Of a stretch of DNA of 15,887 nt, positions 14,786-15,887 are shown in pieces. Position 1 is the stretch's first letter, and every line of letters begins with the position of its first letter. The stretch is taken from positions 1 through 15,887 of the forward strand of contig JAKBCD010000006.1 of the NCBI GenBank assembly GCA_021808205.1, in the 5' to 3' direction. The position numbers and the translations under genes were made by a program. The DNA is from Pseudomonadota bacterium. GTDB taxonomy: Bacteria > Pseudomonadota > Alphaproteobacteria > Acetobacterales > Acetobacteraceae. The notes beneath the pieces were generated by a model, which made no database searches, was not told the DNA's origin, and saw nothing but the letters and a program-made list of their open reading frames with translations.

Positions 14786-15252
14786 GGCGCCGAGAATTCC
14801 CCACTTTTGCCGCCGGTTTTGCGGGTCAGGCGCACCGATTCAATCCGCATGGTTTTATCCACCGCCTTCACCATGTCGTAGATGGTGAGCGCGGCCAGGC
14901 TCACCGCCGTCAGCGCCTCCATCTCTACCCCGGTGCGCCCGGTGGTGCGGGCAATGGCGATAATCTCCACCGCATCCTCGCCCACTATGAGATCTATGCT
15001 CACCGCATCCAGGGGCAGCGGGTGGCAAAGTGGAATCAGCGCGCCGGTTTTCTTCGCGGCCATAATGCCGGCAATACGAGCCGCCGCCAGCACATCTCCC
15101 TTGGCGGTCTGGCCGTCCCGGATCAACGCCGCCGTTTCCGGCTTCATCACCACCCTGCCCTTGGCCTCGGCTTCGCGCGCCGTTACCGGCTTGGCCGAAA
15201 CATCGACCATGCGCGCCGCGCCGTCTGGCCCGATATGGGTAAGCCCGCTCAA
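14782..15252 (-). CDS. moaC: Cyclic pyranopterin monophosphate synthase MoaC
   Basis: Converts the MoaA product 3',8-cyclo-7,8-dihydro-GTP to cyclic pyranopterin monophosphate in molybdenum cofactor synthesis. At 156 residues it has normal length. Conserved parts: MVDVSAK (15-21), Lys51 in [21 protein letters not shown] (74-79, His77), [12 protein letters not shown] (107-118) and YDMVKAVDK (125-133). The start is TTG at 15252, overlapping the trpC stop as TTGA. It gives the familiar SGLTH N-terminus, whereas the first in-frame ATG (15210) would remove it. The moaC stop overlaps the moeA start. The tight overlaps on both sides indicate an operon trpC-moaC-moeA. Confidence 0.96.
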   Translation of the reverse strand: MSGLTHIGPDGAARMVDVSAKPVTAREAEAKGRVVMKPETAALIRDGQTAKGDVLAAARIAGIMAAKKTGALIPLCHPLPLDAVSIDLIVGEDAVEIIAIARTTGRTGVEMEALTAVSLAALTIYDMVKAVDKTMRIESVRLTRKTGGKSGEFSAP

Positions 15253-15887
15253 GCGCCCAGCAGTGTGCGCACCGCAGCGCTCACATCCTGCTCACGCATC
15301 AGGGATTCGCCAACCAGGAAGCCCTGCACGCAAATCTTGCGCAGCCGTTCAACATCCGCATTGGTCTTGATGCCGGATTCGGAGATCACGAATTTATTTG
15401 GCGGGCAAAAGCCGGAGAGCCTCTCCGTTACCGCGACATCCGTCACCATCGTCTTTAGATTACGGTTGTTGATGCCAAGCAACGGGGTTTGCAGCAGCAG
15501 CGCGCGCTCCAGCTCTTCCTCGTCATGCACCTCCACCAGCACGTCCATATCAAGCGCGCGGGCCAGGGCCTCAAGGTCGTGCGCCTGGCTGTCTTCCAGC
15601 GCTGCCATGATCAGCAGAATGCAATCCGCCCCCATCGCCCGGCTTTCGTAAATCTGCCACTCATCCAGCATGAAATCCTTGCGCAATACCGGCAGCTCCA
15701 CCGCCGTCCTGGCCGCACGCAGATGCTCCGCCTCACCTTGGAAATACTTCTCGTCGGTCAACACGGAGAGGCAGGCAGCGCCCGCCGCCTCATAGGCCTG
15801 CGCAATCACCACGGGGTCGAAATCTTGCCTGATCAGCCCGCCCGAGGGCGATGCTTTTTTTATCTCTGCAATCAATCCCGGCCTGTT
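15249..15887 (-). CDS. trpC: Indole-3-glycerol phosphate synthase (N-terminus missing)
   Basis: Cyclises 1-(o-carboxyphenylamino)-1-deoxyribulose 5-phosphate to indole-3-glycerol phosphate in tryptophan synthesis. The frame runs off the right edge ([15 protein letters not shown]...), so about 50-60 N-terminal residues are outside the window. The TIM-barrel blocks seen are [14 protein letters not shown] with the active-site lysine, [23 protein letters not shown], and ISESGI with GFLVGESLM at the phosphate-binding end. The TTG at 15875 is internal and not the start. The gene's TGA overlaps the TTG start of moaC. trpD would be expected further upstream on this strand, but is not visible here. 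Confidence 0.97.
   Translation of the reverse strand, partial: NRPGLIAEIKKASPSGGLIRQDFDPVVIAQAYEAAGAACLSVLTDEKYFQGEAEHLRAARTAVELPVLRKDFMLDEWQIYESRAMGADCILLIMAALEDSQAHDLEALARALDMDVLVEVHDEEELERALLLQTPLLGINNRNLKTMVTDVAVTERLSGFCPPNKFVISESGIKTNADVERLRKICVQGFLVGESLMREQDVSAAVRTLLGA

Noticed and set aside
1..15887. Mobile element, CRISPR array, tRNA or phage remnant
   Set aside because: I found no transposase or integrase gene, no regular spaced repeats and no tRNA-like cloverleaf by eye; gene content is core-type.

Overview
The window is GC-rich, densely coded chromosomal DNA that looks like core genome of an alphaproteobacterium. The evidence is the murJ-trpS adjacency, the trpC-moaC-moeA-lexA order, and two GTTC-N7-GTTC direct-repeat operators in front of lexA, which is the alphaproteobacterial form of the SOS box. 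The protein style, including the twin cold-shock-domain protein, suggests an Acetobacteraceae-like member, but that family assignment is inference. I see no phage, insertion sequence, CRISPR array, tRNA or rRNA.

Layout. Positions 2-1264 (+) hold the 3' part of an EnvZ-type sensor histidine kinase. It meets a leftward block (1261-5840): an atypical SDR, a hydrogenase-type NuoB-like iron-sulfur protein, trpS, murJ, and a CHAP-domain lipoprotein. A rightward, tightly packed set follows (5947-9243): ogt, a quinone oxidoreductase, a PAP2 phosphatase and an LplT-like MFS transporter. It ends at a strong palindromic terminator (9259-9286). Next come a leftward twin cold-shock-domain protein and a divergent DEAD-box RNA helicase with a DbpA-type RNA-binding domain and a lysine/proline-rich repeat tail. 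A second SDR then meets lexA stop codon to stop codon. The right end is a leftward run trpC-moaC-moeA-lexA. Its first three genes overlap, and lexA has its own promoter with two operators. trpC is cut by the window edge.

How the genes work together. murJ (lipid II flippase) and the CHAP lipoprotein point to cell-wall assembly and remodelling. The PAP2 phosphatase and LplT-like transporter point to membrane lipid turnover. The cold-shock protein and DEAD-box helicase form a plausible RNA-structure-remodelling pair. moaC and moeA are early and late steps of molybdenum cofactor synthesis, and LexA controls the DNA-damage response. No wholly new system is evident. The points most worth a second look are the stand-alone hydrogenase-type NuoB-like protein coupled to an SDR, the double lexA operator in which one box contains the ribosome-binding site, the SDR that lacks the catalytic tyrosine, and the 15-bp tandem repeat in the helicase tail.
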